Assembly (NCBI RefSeq): GCF_910589235.1
Contig: NC_060967.1
Span: 3,412,438 to 3,476,437, forward strand
Direction of reading: 5' to 3'
Origin: Vespa crabro
Taxonomy: Eukaryota > Arthropoda > Insecta > Hymenoptera > Vespidae
Length of the DNA stretch: 64,000 nucleotides
Part shown: positions 34,590 through 47,469 of the stretch, in pieces
Position numbering within the stretch: the stretch's first letter is position 1
Layout of the letters: each line of letters starts with the position of its first letter
Notes under the pieces: model-generated
Told to the model about the DNA's origin: nothing
Seen by the model: only the letters and a program-made list of their open reading frames with translations
The model's database searches: none
Position numbers and translations under genes: made by a program

Positions 34590-37500
34590 TCACTTGGAAA
34601 CTGAATGCTCTTCCAATACTTCATCGGCTCTCTGCTTAATCTCCTTCCATGAGTAGAGTATATCACTACTTTCGCTCATCCGTGAGCATATTGCTAAACG
34701 AAGAAAATATATATCGTTTATCTTCGATGGAACCAGATGAATATTTCCAGCACCATTTATTCTCTTCAGAAGAGCCTCGTTCACGTCATTAGATGCCTGT
34801 TATCATTCAATCGTTAAATTAATCTTATGATATTAATAATAAGTACTATGTTTAATCGATGTTTTTAGATCTCAAACTATGTTCCAACGATCGTCTTTGA
34901 ACAATGAAAAAAATTGTTAAGTCTAATTTTCTTAAAAGTTTATTAAAAAAATTTACCTTCAATCTAAAGCAAACTAATCCAAGAATAACTTCAGCAACGA
35001 TCTCGAAACGGGAATCGGAGAGAACAAGTGCTTCGAATTCATGAGCTTGAACAACGTGTGACCTTATATATTTCTGTAGATTTTCTACCCCGTAGATTCT
35101 TAGAACGAACCAGAGTTTAAGTGCTCGGAATCTACGACCGAGTGGAATTTGCCAATGCTGAAAGAAATAAATTCAATTAAAAAACAAAAAAAAAAAGAAA
35201 ACTGTTTAGATATTCGTACGATGATTAATAAAAGTCATTGAAAGAACAAGAATGAAATATATTTACTCTGTAATCTGGAGCTGATCCTTGCATTTCGTGT
35301 TGCAGGTACAATGGATCGACATTAAACGTGTTAATGACGAAAGTTGGATCCTTAAACCACATGGTGGAACAGTCAAAGTTAACCAACATCCATTTGTGTG
35401 GATTAAAATTAAATGAATCAGCTTTTTCGATACCCTTCATTAAATAACGAAATTCCGGACAAATGAAAGCTGAACCTAAATGGAAAACGATCGTTATTTC
35501 AAGGTAAAATTAATTTCAGTCTTGTTATCGATTATTATACGTTTAATATGTACAATCGTTCATAGAAATATTCAGATACTTTTTTTTTTAAATTACATAA
35601 AACTCAATTTGTTTCAAAACGAACAATGAGCTCTAAAACGTGAGCATGGAACTTAACAAAAAATGTTCTCTTCTTTTTATGAAAAGGTATTATAATGAAT
35701 CATGTTAAAACGTGTTAAAACGTATAGATAAATTTTGCAAATACATTCTTATGAAATTACCTGCATATGCGGCGTCTACATGTAACCAAACGGACTCACG
35801 ATTAGCTACTGGACCTAATTCGTCTAAGCGATCGAAAGCACAAGAACTTGTTGTTCCTAAGGTAACAACGACCTATGAAAAAAAAAAAAAAAAAAAAAAA
35901 CAAAAAAAGGATATCTCAATGATGCAATTTTTGTAGGAATTGAAACTTATTTAAAAGAACTTACGTAAAATGGAATAAGTCCTTTCTCCTTGTCTTCACG
36001 AATAGCCTCTGCTAAAGTCTCGCCACGTAATTTGTTTTTTGAATCGACCTTCAATAGACGGAATTTTACGCCACCGAGAAGACCAGCTCGTTCGACCGAA
36101 CTATGTGCTTGACCTAATTGAATATCACATTTGTAATATTTTTCTTTTTTCTTTTTTTTTTAATTAGCCAAAAAAAATTTATTACATCTACTTTGATTCT
36201 TATTAATATAGAATTTCTACGATAAATGATTTTCTATAAAGGCGACTTTTATAGAATTCTAACTTTGTGTAGTTCAAGATGACTAATGAAAACGAGAATA
36301 TGAGGTTTGGGTTGGAAATAGTCCAGTGAAAAGGTTCGACTAGAATATCTCGGCTAGAGTGGTTATTATAGGTTGCCATGGTGACAAAGTGCCGTTTGAT
36401 GAAGTGTTTCGACCCCATACACGCCCTTGTCAAGCTACTTCATCATCCCTCCCACACACCTCTCTTTCTCTCTCTCTCTCTCTCTCCCGCTCTACCTTTG
36501 TGCCAATTGTGTTGGGCCATTGTCGTTGAAAGCATAAAAGCATTATTTTTAATCACGAATAATATTCCCGGAAAGTGTCAAAAGTGATATCGAAAGAAAC
36601 TTACAGGATCCGTAAGCCATCATTTTCCCGATGATCTCGTTGTCGGTCCATTCAGGATGCTGCTCTTTAACTTCCTTAATTTTCTTAGCTTTGGCTCCGA
36701 GCAAAGCGACTAGAGTTGCCTCGCTTGCAGTTCCCTGTGTTGGATAATAAAACTTCGTAAAGTGATTTCACTCTATTGCGATCATTCTTTTCGAAAGAGA
36801 TAAGAAAAGGATTTACCTGAATAACACCACCACCTTTGCCACCGCTACAAGCTAAAAATTCTTTCGGTAAATCCAACATTTGTCCTAACCAATCGAGCAT
36901 TATCACTTCTAATTCCGTACAAGCTGGGCTAGCCATCTGAAGAAGCAAAAAAAGAACAAAAAGAACATTTGAAATTGCTAGCGGAACGAAAGTCGTTCGA
37001 ATTACGATCGAACAATGACCTATTGCAAAACCTACCCACGTAAATCCAATGCACGCAATAGCTCCGCTCAACATGTCCGCAACAATAGCTGGATATGATT
37101 GAGCCGTGGGGAAATAAGCGTGAAATTTTGGACTGTGCCAATGAGTTACCTATAATGAATGAAGATATAAATGACTATTCAATATTTTAATTGATCTGTT
37201 AATGAAGGTAAATTATATCAATATATTAATCTATTCAATTTTTATTTTACGATCAAATAAAATATATTTCACGTTTGAATCTGTTCGAGTTGATTGTTTA
37301 ATTTTCATTTTGAAATAACGACACGTGAGACGTGTGATAACTTAAAAAGAACAAAAAAAGAAGGAAAAAAAATTATTTCACTCACTCCTGGCATGATCAC
37401 ACGTTCTACGTCACTCATTATATCCTCCCATTTTTCCGCAGTGCGAGGTGCTTCTGAGGGTAAAAGTGGTTTCATGTATCCCGGTTCAATTGTCGGCAAA

Positions 37501-37988
37501 ACCCTCCTAAAATAATTTATAAAAGAATTTTATTCGAAAGAGTAAAAATTCTCTTTTTATTCTTTTCCTATGCTCACGATCGTCAGAAACTATTCGATTC
37601 TAGATCGTGTTTTTCAAGGTCTCCTTTCAAATCAGCATTTAATTGTGAAATGAGTAAACGTTCCATGCGTACTGATCCGGTTTTACACATTATACTTGTT
37701 TATAAATTAGTGAATAATAAATCTATAATGAATATTTTTTATCTATCATTAGAATCAATACATTTCCGTTAGTTTATTGATTATGCTTAGCGATCGATCA
37801 AGGACTCGAACATCTATGAAATGCCACAGGAGAAAAAAGAAGGACGAATAACAAAAAAAAAAAAGAAATTGAATATCAAGATTTTTTTCTATTAAGAATA
37901 AAACCAACCTTTCTCTGATATTTTCCAAGTAATTAGTGATGTATTCTATCATTTCTTTGGCAAATTTTTTAAAGTCCTCGGCTTCCAT
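34590..37988 (-). CDS. Ddc: Aromatic-L-amino-acid (Dopa) decarboxylase
   Basis: Ten coding exons in transcription order, 37909-37988, 37386-37506, 37036-37149, 36817-36936, 36605-36734, 35965-36113, 35761-35872, 35267-35475, 34957-35157 and 34590-34796, give 480 aa, about the usual length. The PLP enzyme makes dopamine from L-DOPA and serotonin from 5-HTP, for neurons and for cuticle tanning. Diagnostic stretches: PGVTHWHSPKFHAYFPT, LACSGGKGGGVIQGTASE, the PLP-binding HVDAAYAGSAF (Asp271) and SFNFNPHKWM with Lys303 as the Schiff-base lysine. The near-identity of these motifs to fly Ddc separates it from tyrosine or histidine decarboxylase and from amd. The ATG lies 12 bases inside its exon, whose acceptor is at 38001-38002, so an upstream exon exists; the frame is open to that acceptor, so an alternative longer N-terminus is possible. 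Confidence 0.96.
36464..36486. repeat. (TC)n microsatellite in Ddc intron
   Basis: Perfect alternating CT run inside the intron between the exons ending 36605 and starting 36113. Confidence 0.85.
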
Positions 37989-38693
37989 TCTTGCGTATTC
38001 CTGTAAAAGAATTATAACAAATTCTAGTTGAAAGAAATTTAGATTTTTAGCGAATCGATTATCCAATTTAAAAAATTTTATTAACTTAAAATAATGAAAT
38101 CAGTATGTATTAAAATTTTGATAACATTATTATCACAATCTTTATTTCAGCTACTACGAACTTCAATGAAAATATTTTACATTCTATTCCCTCTCTATGT
38201 CTCTCGACTTTCGTAATCTCTACGTTGAATCCTATAGAAAAAAAAGGGGGAGAATTGATTGATAGAAGAATGTGAAATGGGAGTTTTGATATTCATCGAT
38301 GTATATGGATCGTGTATCTACAGTGAATAGATATATATTTATAAAACGTTTGGAGAGCCTTCGTATTATGCTACATCTCTCTTCCTCTTTTTCTCACTCT
38401 GTCTTTCTCTTACATACTCTCTCTCTCTCTCTTTTTTTCTCTCTTTCTCTTTCTTTCTCATTCTCTTTCTCTCTCGCCACTCTCTCCTTCTTCTTATCTC
38501 TTTTTTCTCGCACACCAGGAACACCATATAAATCGACCATATATGACACTCATAATTGGCAAGTGAGTGGCAATGATCTGTCGGCTTAAGAAATGTTACA
38601 GGAGGTAGTAACATGTGCGTCGAACAAAGTGTGATGCGAGTATGCAATGTAATGAATGGAAGGTTTGAAGGACGGAAGTATGAAAGAAGGTAT

Positions 38694-38934
38694 AAAGTAT
38701 TATATATATGTATCGTTATATACAAAGAGAAGTTATATACACATATCCACAAATATATATATATATATAATACTTTATATATATATAAAGTATTATATAT
38801 ATGTATCGTTATATACAAAGAGAAGTTATATACACATATCCACAAATATATATATATATATAATACTTTATATATATATAAAGTATTATATATATGTATC
38901 GTTATATACAAAGAGAAGTTATATACACATATCC

Positions 38935-38945
<11 letters not shown>
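38694..38945. repeat. Three tandem copies of a 93-bp unit
   Basis: Units begin with AAAGTATTATATATATG at 38694, 38787 and 38880, an exact spacing of 93. They look almost identical, so the array is recent. Each junction contains the palindrome TAATACTTTA...TAAAGTATTA, able to form a stem-loop. The third unit runs into a pure AT microsatellite. Confidence 0.9.
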
Positions 38946-38991
<46 letters not shown>

Positions 38992-39174
38992 CGTAAGATT
39001 CGATCATTCCATTGTAGAAAAGTAAGAGTAATTCTTAGTCCTTGTCTATCTTGTGAAGCAACGTGACCATGACTCATTTTTATGAAGTAACTTTCCTTTG
39101 ACTAGTTTTGCGTCTTAAGATCTTAGACTTCGCGTATGGCAAGAGACACAAGTTACAATGATACGAGAACGTCT

Positions 39175-39448
39175 TTAACACTAGAAAGACCGAAATTTAG
39201 TATATACCTATATTGCTCAAAAGCAGTAAACATGACAGTATTGTGAATGAATAACTAATGTGTTTTGAAATTTGTTTAAAATTTATTTTTAATATTTTTT
39301 ATATTATTTACAGTTATATAACAAGTTATTAGTAAATATTAATAGTAAAAAAAAAATTCTAAGAAATTGTGTCATTATATACATAATCGTTTTTCTAATT
39401 GAAATTAAAAAGCAATCAAAATGATTTCCTTGGGTAATCTAGTGTTAA
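39175..39448. mobile_element. piggyBac-type MITE with TTAA target duplication
   Basis: The left end is TTAACACTAGAAAGACC (TTAA at 39175-39178) and the right end, read on the reverse strand, is TTAACACTAGATTACCC (TTAA at 39445-39448). TTAA duplications with CACTAGA-like ends are the hallmark of piggyBac elements. The 266-bp interior has no coding capacity. Confidence 0.75.
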
Positions 39449-40866
39449 CAACATCTTTTTGGAAACGATTAGAAAGTTAAAAAAAAAAAAATAATAAATT
39501 AATAGTGAAGCGATATTATTATTTACAAGTATAATTTTAATTACGTTTTGTTAATTATCATCTCGATATTTTGTCAGAGATATGCATAATGATGTGCATG
39601 AGTCATCGTAGATCGGGAATTTTGTGGGAACAGCCTTACGACTTCGTTGGAATCGTGACGTCAGTGACAGGACTCGAGCGATCGAGGAAAGTAGCGGGAA
39701 TTATTGACACAAAGAGAAAAACAGAAGTATCGGGTCTTTCCTCATAGAATTTCCTTCAAGATAATAAAAAACAATTAAGATTCAACTGACTCATGTAACG
39801 TCAACAGAAATTTCAGATCTTTATATTACAACGAAGACATCAATTTCGTATATATCTAACGATCGATACTTTTTTAATTTTTTATTTTTAAATTGTCTAC
39901 TCAAACGTCATTTTCGATAAATTTCATTCTGTTAAATGTCAAAAGTAAGAATTTCATTATGTATTACGTTTCTAGATATTCACGTATCCTCGCAATATTC
40001 AATAACTATTGCTCAACTTAGCTACATACAAGTTTTTACGAACGCAAGAAATAACTACATATATATGTTTTTTAATTCTAATGATTTCTAATTGATTGAA
40101 AATATTCTTGAAATTTATTCAATGACATTCGATTAAATTGTTGTGTAATTATGTAAATGAATTATTTTTATTCATTTATTATTACTTTTAATTCTGTCAA
40201 ATAGTGTTAAGATATAAAATTGAAACTTGAAAATTTAATATTTTATTTACAAATTATACGATATTTTCAAATGTTGGATAGAATAAACGTTATCGAGGTA
40301 TCGTTATCGTTAATTCGAAACTCAGTATACTTCGACAAATCGATTTATTACACATTAACATCCGTATACGATTTTATGAAACGATCTATGAAAAATCATG
40401 ATCGAGGACACAATGTTTAAATCAACACGCGAGATCTCATAACTAAACACTCAACAACGGTCGACGTACGAAGCAATTACCGCACAATCACTTTTTACGA
40501 TCGAACGATGGATCGATGATGTAATCCCTTGAAAAAATGGTCCCGACTGATATCAGGTGAAAAAGATTACATATTTAAAATATTAAATAAAGTTTAATAT
40601 CTATGTTTAATACTCGATGAAAATGATAAATGTTATTTTTTTTAATAACTTTCGTTCATTAATTGATTAAATGAAAATAAACTGTATAGACATAATAAGT
40701 ATTGACAGATAACATTTGAACTATGGCCTAAAATTGGAACGAATGATTTTCATTTATTTCTAACCAAATATATTGGATCAGAGAATAATTATGATACTTA
40801 CTAATTTATACATTTAATTTAAAATGATTGATATATAAATAATAAATATTAATGTTTGTTAAAACT

Positions 40867-40915
40867 TACCCAAAATTGTGATAGCACGTGTACGCTGTCG
40901 TTCACAGATAATGTC
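40867..40915 (-). promoter_or_regulatory. Candidate non-coding first exon of Ddc
   Basis: On the minus strand CAATTTTGG is followed by the consensus donor GTAAGTTTT (donor at about 40866). The Ddc coding exon that follows needs such a donor upstream, and fly Ddc also has a non-coding first exon. The 5' boundary and promoter are unknown. Confidence 0.4.
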
Positions 40916-43900
40916 GTCAATTGACGAGAACAATTTTTAGAGAAGATAAGAGAGTAGATAGAAGAGCTACGGGAAAGAGTATCGCGAGTCGTTGTCGCAT
41001 GGAATTGTCAGCTCATCGTTTGCCGACGTGCTCTTTATGTAGCACCCCACCTCTCGAACTCGACGAAAACGGCGAGAGCGTTGAAAGCGCTTTTCGAGCA
41101 CAAGACCTTTCCACCAATCGAATGGCTTTGCACGGGGATATACCCTTTCCATGTCCCTGGGCATCCTCTACCTCCCTTCTCTACCTCTCTTCATTGAGAT
41201 CGATAACGAAAACGGAATCGATACAATTGTTTTTCTCCACTTTCTCTTCCTTTACTTTATGTTATGGTAAATTTTATGTTTAACAAAAGTAATATTGCTG
41301 ATAACTTTCTTAATAATGATTAAATAAAATAAATTTTTTGCGATAATAATATTTATAGATCCAAGTATTTATAGATCCAAGCTCATGTAGAATTTTGGAT
41401 TTGATTTTAAACTTATATAAATCATATGTAAATAATTATATTATATGTAAACAATTATATCATTGTTTATGATTGAAGTTAAAATGTCACATTCCTAACA
41501 ATAACTTGAATCAAAATTTCTTATAATTTTATTTCAAAAGTTAATCGAATTTAGAATTATTTTAATGATTTACTTTAATGTCTAATGTTATATATACAAT
41601 AATAATAATGTTCGATATATATGTAAATGAAATTTAGATTACAATATATATTCACGATATTTTTATTTTATTAACGTTAAATAATATTAAGCAATAAAAA
41701 AGAATCTGTTACATGAGTTTTACTTCTTGATCGTAATCGATGATCTATTACTCGATATATATTTCTTTTCTACTTTCATTAAATTCTCTCGATTTTCAGT
41801 GAACCTGCTTCCAACAAATGAAACTAATTCGACAAAGATCGACTCATCTTGATTTTTCCAATCGTTCGTTCGAATCTAAGTTTCATATAGCAACGCCGTT
41901 GAAATTAACACTAAGAACAATTAACAATACAATTTCTTCTAACAAAGTATATTTATGATAGATGAATAATCGCATGAGTTCAAACGATTTAATAGAATTT
42001 CAAAATGTAAAGCTGCCAAGTGCAATAAGACAGGAAATACGATTTCAAGTCAGAAATCAAGGAACTATTGAGAGCGACATGATTGAATTAGAACGTATGC
42101 ATTCAAAGGTAGTAGTCATCAGGTTGGAAAATTTTTGTTTCCTGATTTAAAATTAAAAAAGATCATTGCCGCCGTTTTCTATTTTCCTTCTTTATTAACC
42201 GTTATAACTTTTGATATCTTAATAAAAAAATTAAATGCTTGATCAAATAGGTATCAAAAATTTCGATCAATTTTTAAACTTTAATTAAATAAAATAAAAA
42301 AGTAAAAATAAAGGCAATTCTCAAAGGAAAGATCTTTGTAAAGAACTAGCAACAAGTTGAAAGCAAAATGAGAAACCTGTAGCTTCTGAACAGTTACGTT
42401 CGACGAATTCTCGAATTTAATTGAACGATAGATTAGTTTTTGTCATTCCTTCGCTTTCAAGTTAGTTCGATCTATAATACTTTATCGATTTTTTACGAAA
42501 TGTAATACATACTTTCCATATAACAAATATGAAAGAAGTAAAGAAATAATTATTTTATAATCACAATATTATTGGAAATCTCCAAGGATCATTTTATCTT
42601 TTTTAATATTTACAAGTAACAATAAAAAAAAGAAAAGTTCTCCGATAGTATGATCGTTAATTTCAGAAATGAAAATAACTCTTCTCTTTTATTTCAATTG
42701 TAGAAAGAATCGCTCTTGGGAAACGTTAATTCGCCTCGAAAGTGGATCGAGCTAAGGAGGTAAATCCTAAAAGCTTGCGGAAGAGAGAGAGAGAAAGAGA
42801 GAGAGAGAGGAGCTTTATTCCCCATTGGAAAAGAAAAGAGAGACGAAGTAGTCCAGCAAAGAGACTCGGAGATTTTTCTTCGTAACTTTTTTCTGACTTT
42901 TCCACTCTCTCGGACATGCTCAAACGCCTTCGTTTCTCCCGTTTCTTTCGAGCGTTTTCCTTTTTTCCTCATTTCGAAGCCAAAGAACAAGCGTAAGTTT
43001 CTTTCGATGAAGTGTGCCGTTGTCATGGTTACCATCAACTAGGATAATCGACAGGACGATTCTTTTTAGTTCAAGATATCGTATCTACTTTTACAACGAT
43101 TTAAACATATATATATATATATATGTATATATATATTATATATGTTCCATAATTGATGATACTCGTATCATCTGGTGATTCTATGTGAAACATTTTATAT
43201 ACATAATACAGTATGATATAGATATTACTGACATTGACTTTATGAGATAATATTTAAACGCAAAATAAATAGAAAATAATTTTAGAAAATAGACTTGATA
43301 AAGTTAAATGCTTATAATTATAATAAAAACAGCTTTACTTTCAAAATTTGAGATTACAAGTCTTCTATACGGGTAATTATGAGATAACGCGACTCTCAGA
43401 GAACAGTCGGGTCAGGAAATTGTCTTTTGAACAATCTACCCGTCTACAATGAAGATTGTTGTTTCTTGAAAGATTATAAAAACTCGTTTATGTAAAATTC
43501 ATTTATGTATAAGTTGGAAAATAATTTTAAAAAATTTCATATGTTCTTTTGTATTTGTTCACATTGTCCGAAAAATAGTAATCAATTGAATAAAAAAGCT
43601 TATTATACAGCAGAACTGTACCTTTTATTTTTCTCGGTCACTCTAGGGAAAAGCTATCGGTAAATGCGATGAATTATGTATAAGATTCTGGTACTAAAGG
43701 GAACGTTACCTCGACTTAGGTACTTTAGCAATGTCGAGATGCGGTTAAAATATGATTCTGATTCTTGAAAGTACCTAACGTCATAAATTCTATTCCTTTT
43801 TAAACTTTGAAAATTATAAGATATTATGTCAATAAATGTAATTGAACGAATAAAAAGATATAATTAGAAATTTTATTCACAATGAAACCATTGACTCTAC

Positions 43901-44468
43901 GAAATAAGTTTTGCTTTTTTGAAAGATTTTATTTTTTATCAGTAGGACAAAGGTATCACATATTTGTGAGACACAAACGTGAAACAGGACGATAGGACAG
44001 ATAACGAATAACATTGATTTAATAATATCTTTGATTTTTTTATGGATCAGGTTTATTCGCAAGTCTGTAAGTAAACCAATCCGTTACTTCGGGATTTCGA
44101 AAAGAGATCCTTTTCTCGAAAAACTTGTGAGATTCCAAAGGTTCCTTAAATATTTCTTCGATCCTAAACAAAAGTAATTTGATTAATCCTTTGCCTGTCT
44201 AATGAGTTAATGTAAAGATATTTATGATTGCATCGAAAAATGCTGTCCAATTTATATAAAAGAATATATCGTTTTTTTATTGTTTTTTTTTTTTAAATAA
44301 TTGGAAAAAAGATATAAATAAATAAATATTCATTTACTAATATTTTTTAAAAGGCAAAGGAATCGGTCGATTACAAATATAAAATCGCAACAAGGATATA
44401 ATAATCTAACGAGGATTGGACGTGTCTTATTAATTTTCCGCGTTTCTTACTATTTTGTCTTTATTTTA

Positions 44469-45217
44469 CTACTTGGCCCAGATATCCAAAATTGTGTCCA
44501 GTGATTCAGTGGCATCCAACATCCACACGAAAGACAATAAAGATAGGCAAAAAGCCATATGTGTAGCCGCATTTTCCTTGGCCAGATAATAAGCAAATGT
44601 CGTCACAAACGAATAACGACTCAAACCTATCGTCGTGTTTAACCATAGTAACTAAAAATAATTGCACAAGATAAGAGTTAATGTATTAGAAATTATTTTC
44701 AAAATAAACATAGTTTATATATTTTATTTAATACTGATATAATATTTAGTACATATATTTGGTATATAGATTATATTACTTTTTATTACACTCTTACCCA
44801 TTTACTCGACTCTTGTGTTAAGCAATATATTACATGCATCAATGGTAGCCAGATAGCTCGAGTTACAAGATTTGTTGCCAAAGCAGCCACCAACATCTTT
44901 TCGATAAAAAATAATAAAAAATAATGTAATAAAACGAAAATGGCCAAGTTAAAAATATACTTTACCTCGTAAATATAAAGAAGTTGTATCGGTGGTTCTT
45001 TCAATGATCTTGGCCAGAGTCTGTACTCAGCAACAAGGCATAAAGCCGAGAAAACGAAAAGTATCGAAGAATAAGACGGATCAAAAGGTGGATTATTTTC
45101 CTCTTCGAAACACAAACCGACTATACATATGTGTCTGAGATAAGTGTACATTCCTGCTGAAACTATAGCTACCCAATGAGGATTAATATATCCAACGTAT
45201 TCCTTGACGGTGTCCAT
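44469..45217 (-). CDS. Multi-pass membrane protein of unrecognised family, paralogue 1
   Basis: Exons 44966-45217, 44798-44896 and 44469-44651 give 177 aa. Four to five hydrophobic stretches are visible (about residues 14-36, 50-66, 85-108, 118-140 and 148-165), so this is an integral membrane protein; there is no obvious cleaved signal. Conserved-looking features are LFVFSALCLVAEYRLWPRS followed by a YIYE that closes exon 1, and IWLPLMHVIYCLTQ in exon 2. Exon 2 is exactly 99 nt with phase-0 borders, just as in the gene across the divergent promoter, and the two proteins align through exons 1 and 2. I do not recognise the family and give no function. Confidence 0.78.
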
Positions 45218-45336
45218 ATTGTATATTAAGCTAACGTATTATCATTTAGATCTACCATCAATTTCGCCGTTAATTAAACATGTTACCGGAACATGTTAGT
45301 TAGGTTACTGACATACATAAATGTCAACATCAAAAT

Positions 45337-45368
<32 letters not shown>

Positions 45369-45575
45369 AAGAAAATAAACAAAAGATAATCATTGAGATT
45401 TAACAAAATCGTCGTCTCAGTTTGAATTTCTTTCTTTTATAAATTTGAAAAATCGGAAAGAAAGTAGTTTATTTCGATAACTCGAGATATCGGCAATGTC
45501 GTAGATATTCCTTGGATATCTCGACTTTAGAAAGAAGGAAAAAATTGCTGATGGAGATGTCCGTCGATCTCCGTA
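45218..45575. promoter_or_regulatory. Divergent promoter between the paired membrane-protein genes
   Basis: 358 bp between the two start codons, containing a (GA)n tract at about 45340-45372. It must serve both genes, which are probably co-regulated. GA tracts can bind GAGA-type factors; that is inference only. Confidence 0.5.
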
Positions 45576-46691
45576 ATGGCAAAATTATTTTGCACGATAT
45601 GGGCGTTGATGCTGAACAGCTTAAATGTGTCCATTTTTAAAACGTGTTTCGCCAATGCGATAGAGGACGATTATGGTGAACCCTTAACCACAGGACCACC
45701 TATCACGAGTTTTCTCTTTGCTGCTGGAGTCTACATCATCGTGGTTAAATCAACGCTTTTTCCACAATCCTTTCGCAAACCTAATCCAATATTACTCTGC
45801 TTTTACGAGGTTATTTTACTTGAACTTAGATTAAAACGATTTTTCAAATATTAGATTATTCAAATCTTTTATTTTTTTCTTTTTGATTATTTAGTTTCTC
45901 ACGACAACGTTCTTCCTGGAGTTCTCGATTGCCTGCATCTGGACACCCATCGATGTTCTCATGCTAACCTCTCTACCCAAGGCCATTTGCCACGTAACGT
46001 AACGATCTCCCGTTCATTCCGTTGATCGCATTTGTTGCGATAACAATTAAAAGACTTCGCTTACCTTTGTACGCGCTTGTGTAAGCGTGATCTCTCTCTC
46101 GCTTTTTATATTTTATTCTTATGCTCTCTCATAAGATTCCTCGATAATAGACTCTTCAAGATTATGGATTTAACGAGGCCGCCGAAACCTTCGTAGCTAA
46201 CAAATCGTCTATGGCAGCGCTTAGTTACGGAACTGCAACGACCTTCTTCTTACTTGCATTGCACGTTACTAAAACGGTCGACTACACGATACTTACGTAT
46301 GTTCCAAAAAAATTTACGCCAAGTAAATATTTATGCTCATTGAACAAGAGAAAAAAGGAAATAAATATTGTTGATGATTCATAATAATTTACATCACGTT
46401 AAGAATATATTTATCAATAGTCTTTGTGGATGTCAATATTTCTATCGATTCATTAATTTTTTACTAAGACAATTGCATAATTTTTATGAAGATTTAAAGA
46501 TTATTCCATTTGCTTTTTTAATGACTATTTTCAGAGACTGTGGATTTACTTGCTTTGGTTCTTATTTGAAAAATAAACTGTGGCAGCAAATACAGAGTGA
46601 ACTTCCGAAAACAAAGCAAATTAAAAAGTGTTCGTGTAAATCTCGAAGGAAAAATCGCAGTAAAAGTCGTGGCAAGGATCCCAAATTATAA
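45576..46691 (+). CDS. Multi-pass membrane protein of unrecognised family, paralogue 2
   Basis: Exons 45576-45809, 45895-45993, 46151-46296 and 46535-46691 give 211 aa. Exon 1 ends CFYE where paralogue 1 ends YIYE, and exon 2 is also 99 nt at phase 0 (starting FLTTTFFLEF, with IWTPIDVLMLTSLPKAICH aligning to IWLPLMHVIYCLTQ). Hydrophobic stretches lie near residues 3-20, 47-65, 80-105 and 125-145. The C-terminal exon adds a basic, lysine/arginine/serine-rich tail (KKCSCKSRRKNRSKSRGK) that paralogue 1 lacks. The first donor (GTTATT) is weak. If the last intron is not removed the protein instead ends at a stop at about 46381-46383. Function unknown. Confidence 0.65.
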
Positions 46692-47469
46692 AAACACGCA
46701 TAACGTATAATAAAATTAAATAAATTAAAAACTCTCACCCGAAAACGTAATGGCTTTCAATTTCCTTTCCCCTCTATTTCTATTCTTTCTCTCTTTCTCT
46801 TTTTTTTTTTTATGAAAAAGAAGGCATTTATTTCATCCGAACTGAAATGTAAAGTACAAATTGTATAGATAATATAGTGATAATAATATAATAATTAATC
46901 GTTAATAATAAATATTAATTCAATTAATAATACGGTATGTTCCAAAGTATATTGCGTTCATATACGTCTATATATTTATGCGATACAAATATATATACGT
47001 ATACACTCGCACGAATGTCCGTCTGTATGTATATGTTTATGTATGTACGCGTAGTGTATGCGTGTATTGGTGTGTGTCTGTGTATGCGTGTGTGTGTGTG
47101 TGTGTGTGTGCGTGTATATCGAAGTTGTACTAACGGGTTGTGTGACGTGTGTCGGTGGCAGCATTACATTATGTAATTAATGAATTATATATTACAATGA
47201 TTCCTCGTCTCGCCGACGGACGGCCGCAGATTAAGTCCACGATTACTTTTCCGTATACTCTTCGACCTTTCCACGGCTTTGGCCCGCACATAACGCGTGT
47301 CGTCGGCTGCGTTTTTCAAACGTGTCCGTTGAGATCTCGCTTTTCTTCTTTCCCTTCGTGCGCACGATTAGGCAGTGCATAGAAATTTATAGCGGATATG
47401 TAGGATGGCCGTGAATTGTTTCCTAAGGCTTCCAATTCTTTACTTTTCCTTTTTTTAATCCTTCTTAGG

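Larger units (their letters stand above)
37989..44468. other. 6.5 kb upstream of Ddc: probable large first intron and 5' flank
   Basis: No coding gene is supported. The stretch holds a TC-rich tract (about 38390-38490), a 93-bp tandem repeat (38694-38945), a long AT microsatellite (about 38940-38985), a piggyBac-type MITE (39179-39444), a likely non-coding Ddc exon (about 40867-40915), a GA tract (about 42784-42811) and an AT run (about 43108-43141). One 62-codon open frame at 41962 is treated as doubtful. Confidence 0.5.

Noticed and set aside
38366..39066. Long open frames of 96-213 codons on both strands
   Set aside because: They are products of the TC tract, the 93-bp repeats and the AT microsatellite.
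41962..42150. 62-codon frame starting MNNRMSSNDLIEFQ, with a possible donor after HSK
   Set aside because: Composition looks protein-like, but no partner exon or domain was found, and the frame is short.
43370..43470. Weak inverted repeat around ACGGGTA and TACCCGT
   Set aside because: Matches are too short and lack a target duplication, so it could be chance.
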